Source: Arthrobacter sp. NtRootA1
Lineage (GTDB): Bacteria > Actinomycetota > Actinomycetes > Actinomycetales > Micrococcaceae
NCBI RefSeq assembly: GCF_019976975.1
Contig: NZ_AP024630.1
Span: 186,001-250,000 of the forward strand
Reading direction: 5' to 3'
DNA length: 64,000 nucleotides
Positions 62,175-64,000 of this stretch are shown piece by piece. Both the position numbers and the translations under genes were made by a program. The notes beneath the pieces are model-generated. The model searched no databases. It was not told the origin of the DNA and saw only the letters and a program-made list of their open reading frames with translations. How positions within the stretch are numbered: position 1 is the first letter of the stretch; every line of letters starts with the position of its first letter.

Positions 62175-63470
62175 CTATCCCTTCATCTTTTCGGTCCAAT
62201 ACGTGTCCCAGCTTGCCAGCAGCTCGGCCGTGGACATCTGCCCCGTGAGCACCCGCTGCAGTTCGCCGTCGGACTTCTTGATCCACTCCGTCCACCAAGA
62301 GACACTGCGGGGCTGGATTGCGGAAACGTACGTATCCGGGTTCTCGGTCATCTTGACGTAGGCCGCCCAGGGACCGGTGCTGTAGAAGCTGTCCTGTGCT
62401 GCGGATTTGAGGATGGGGACCAGACTGTTGTCCTTGCTGAAGGTGGTGGCGGCGTCTCCCTGCGCCAAGTATTTGATGAGCTTGACTGCCTCCGGCTTGG
62501 ATTTTGACGACTCCGCGATACCCCAGCCAGCGGAGGCCACCGGCTGCACTGCTTTGCCGCCCGGGCCCACCAGCAGGGGAGCAACGTTCCACTGGTCTTC
62601 CTTGATGGACTGCGATTCCTTGACCGTGGCGATGACCTCCGGGTCCTGCAGCAGGAAGGCCGTGGATCCGTTGCTGAAGCCTTGGACCATCTCCGGGTAG
62701 CCCCATGCTACGGAGGACGGTGGCGATCCCTTCTTGAAGAGGTCGATGTAAAGGTCCATCGCCTCCTGAGCTTTGGGGGAGGAGAAGATAGTTTTGCCAC
62801 TGGTGAGCTTGAAGGCGTTCTCACGGTCGATCTCGTCAGCTACGTAGGCCTCAATGATGGCCACGGCGTTGGAGTTTGCATTGGTTCCCCCGCGGAACGC
62901 ATATCCGAACTTGTTCTCCGATGGCTTGTTCAGGGCTTCGGCCTGTTCCGCCATCTCTGACCAGCTGCTGGGCGGACCGTCGAACCCGGCGTTCTTGACG
63001 AGGTCGGAGCGGTAGAACAGGGAAAGGCCGTAGAAACCGTAAGGGATGTAGTAGGTCTTGCCGTTCTGCTTTGAGTACGTGACCGCGTTTTCCGTCAGGT
63101 TGTTCCAGCCATCCCAGCCGTCCAGATCCTTGGTCATGTCATAGAGCCAATTGTTGGCGCCGAAGGATCCCACCGTGATGTCACGCGCTTCCACGACGTC
63201 GATCCCCTTGCCGGACTGGAGCATCTGTTGGATCTTCTGATCAGCCTGATCTGTGGGAGGCGAAATGAGATCGACTTTGATGCCCGGGTTTTCGTGCTCG
63301 AAGCCCGAAATCAGCTTCTTCAGGGTTTCTGTCCTGGTTGGGTTGGTCAGGCTTTCCACCATCTTCAAGGTGACTTTGCCATCGGCAGCATTCTGGCCGC
63401 CGCCGCATCCGGCAAGTGCAAGAACAGCCGCCAGGCCTGCTGCCGCAGACGCCATTATTCTGGATTTCAC
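62175..63470 (-). CDS. Extracellular sugar-binding lipoprotein (ABC transporter)
   Basis: The 431-residue family 1 solute-binding protein has a lipobox LALAGC (Cys near 22) after a hydrophobic signal, so it is lipid-anchored outside the membrane. Typical features are GFEHENPGIKVDLI, then DVVEARDITVGSFGANNWL and AGWGIAESSKSKPEAVKLIKYLA. It delivers sugar to the two permeases encoded downstream. No regulator adjoins; the sugar is unknown. Confidence 0.92.
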   Translation of the reverse strand: MKSRIMASAAAGLAAVLALAGCGGGQNAADGKVTLKMVESLTNPTRTETLKKLISGFEHENPGIKVDLISPPTDQADQKIQQMLQSGKGIDVVEARDITVGSFGANNWLYDMTKDLDGWDGWNNLTENAVTYSKQNGKTYYIPYGFYGLSLFYRSDLVKNAGFDGPPSSWSEMAEQAEALNKPSENKFGYAFRGGTNANSNAVAIIEAYVADEIDRENAFKLTSGKTIFSSPKAQEAMDLYIDLFKKGSPPSSVAWGYPEMVQGFSNGSTAFLLQDPEVIATVKESQSIKEDQWNVAPLLVGPGGKAVQPVASAGWGIAESSKSKPEAVKLIKYLAQGDAATTFSKDNSLVPILKSAAQDSFYSTGPWAAYVKMTENPDTYVSAIQPRSVSWWTEWIKKSDGELQRVLTGQMSTAELLASWDTYWTEKMKG

Positions 63471-63539
63471 GTGGGTCCTCCGTTGATTTGGTTGAGGTGG
63501 GCGATCCCTGCGTCGGTAGCGCGGCGCAGGTGGTGGTGT

Positions 63540-63998
63540 CTAGAGGGATCGGGCGAGCCGCACAAGTTCAGGTACGGCTTTCGCGGCGAAAATCTCGAAG
63601 TCCGTGGGAGAGTTATAGAGGTGGGCGGAGAGTCGCAGGAAACCCTCACCGTTATGGGTGGTCACCGCTGTTTCGATGTCCAGCTCGTCCGAGATGAAAG
63701 CCCGAACGTTATGCGAATCCTCGTGCGTCGTGGCAAGGCCCTGCGGCAAGCGGACCAAGCGCAGCGGCCCCACGGGCATGCCGACGTCTACTGTGTGGTC
63801 CTGCCCTGTGAAGTCCGCAAAGGCGCTGCCAATGAGGGACTCGCCATAGTCGCAGAGTGCGTTGGCATAGCTGCGGAAAGTTCCCCAGCTGTACCGTTGC
63901 GCGATGGTGTTGAACGACGTGCCGGCGGCCATCCAGGAGGTAACGTCCTGGGTTCCGACGTGATCGAAGTTCTCCGGGAAGCTGTGGGGAAAGCCCCA
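63540..63998 (-). CDS. Class V aminotransferase-family protein, N-terminal part outside window
   Basis: The frame is open to the right edge (WGFPHSFPENFDHVGTQDVTSWMAAGTSF), so only the C-terminal roughly 152 residues are present. FDHVGTQDVTSW and the ending SPTDFEIFAAKAVPELVRLA match the C-domain of isopenicillin N epimerase/cysteine desulfurase-like PLP enzymes. It lies upstream of the sugar transporter operon with 69 bases between, and so may be read with it. Reaction unknown. Confidence 0.8.
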   Translation of the reverse strand, partial: WGFPHSFPENFDHVGTQDVTSWMAAGTSFNTIAQRYSWGTFRSYANALCDYGESLIGSAFADFTGQDHTVDVGMPVGPLRLVRLPQGLATTHEDSHNVRAFISDELDIETAVTTHNGEGFLRLSAHLYNSPTDFEIFAAKAVPELVRLARSL

Positions 63999-64000
63999 CG

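Noticed and set aside
61200..62507. 435-codon open frame antisense to the permease and binding-protein genes
   Set aside because: It crosses two unquestionable genes and is rich in His, Gln and Arg, as usual for shadow frames.

Overview
The window looks like chromosomal DNA of a high-GC actinobacterium of the Micrococcaceae, most likely Arthrobacter or Paenarthrobacter. This is inferred from strong G/C third-position bias, frequent GTG/TTG starts, tightly ATGA-coupled operons, a desABCD-type siderophore operon, Ku plus a three-domain LigD, and an actinobacterial SpaA-type pilus locus. No rRNA, tRNA, CRISPR array, prophage or intact insertion sequence was recognised. Both ends cut genes: ureF on the left and a class V aminotransferase on the right.

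Layout, left to right. 1-3.2 kb: end of a urease accessory operon (ureF, ureG, ureD) coupled to a nickel permease. 3.2-4.8 kb: an ECF sigma factor with a membrane protein. 4.9-7.7 kb: a secreted GH13 alpha-amylase behind two LacI-type operators. 8-14.4 kb: two small proteins, a lactonase-type propeller protein, three aldo/keto reductases, an NAD-dependent epimerase and an XRE regulator. 14.4-17.9 kb: dodecin, SDR, universal stress protein, FadR/GntR regulator and alpha/beta hydrolase. 18-22.9 kb: an acid-sugar operon (DUF1537 kinase, beta-hydroxyacid dehydrogenase, GntP permease, class II aldolase) with matched GntR operators at both controlled boundaries. 23-30 kb: double-module Lrp regulator with an MFS exporter and M20 hydrolase, an acyltransferase, a GNAT protein and a degenerate GGDEF-like protein. 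30-35.5 kb: desferrioxamine operon desABCD behind an iron-regulator box. 36-46.2 kb: a cell-surface locus. 46-54 kb: SDR, FUSC transporter, SRPBCC, GNAT, VOC, EamA exporter with a divergent MocR regulator, and an MHS transporter. 54-55.1 kb: a gene-poor scar with an hsdR remnant and a possible 36-residue peptide. 55-60.3 kb: a HemK-like methyltransferase, two small proteins, and the NHEJ pair ligD and ku. 60.3-64 kb: a sugar ABC transporter and the partial aminotransferase.

The most interesting region is 36-46.2 kb. A single protein carries an ECF sigma factor, an HxxxCxxC zinc-finger anti-sigma segment, a membrane helix and an outside domain that resembles the repeat modules of surface adhesins. 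It sits between a large surface protein and a divergent adhesin-pilin-sortase operon. Related TTTTC-N4/5-CACGAT motifs lie about 130 bases upstream of both flanking surface genes and near the sigma gene. I propose a self-contained sigma factor that monitors surface-protein assembly.

A second theme is a set of intergenic palindromes. Three are exactly 66 bp with conserved ends and different but self-complementary cores. Together with other long hairpins they occupy nearly every convergent gene junction that has a real gap, and probably act as two-way terminators.
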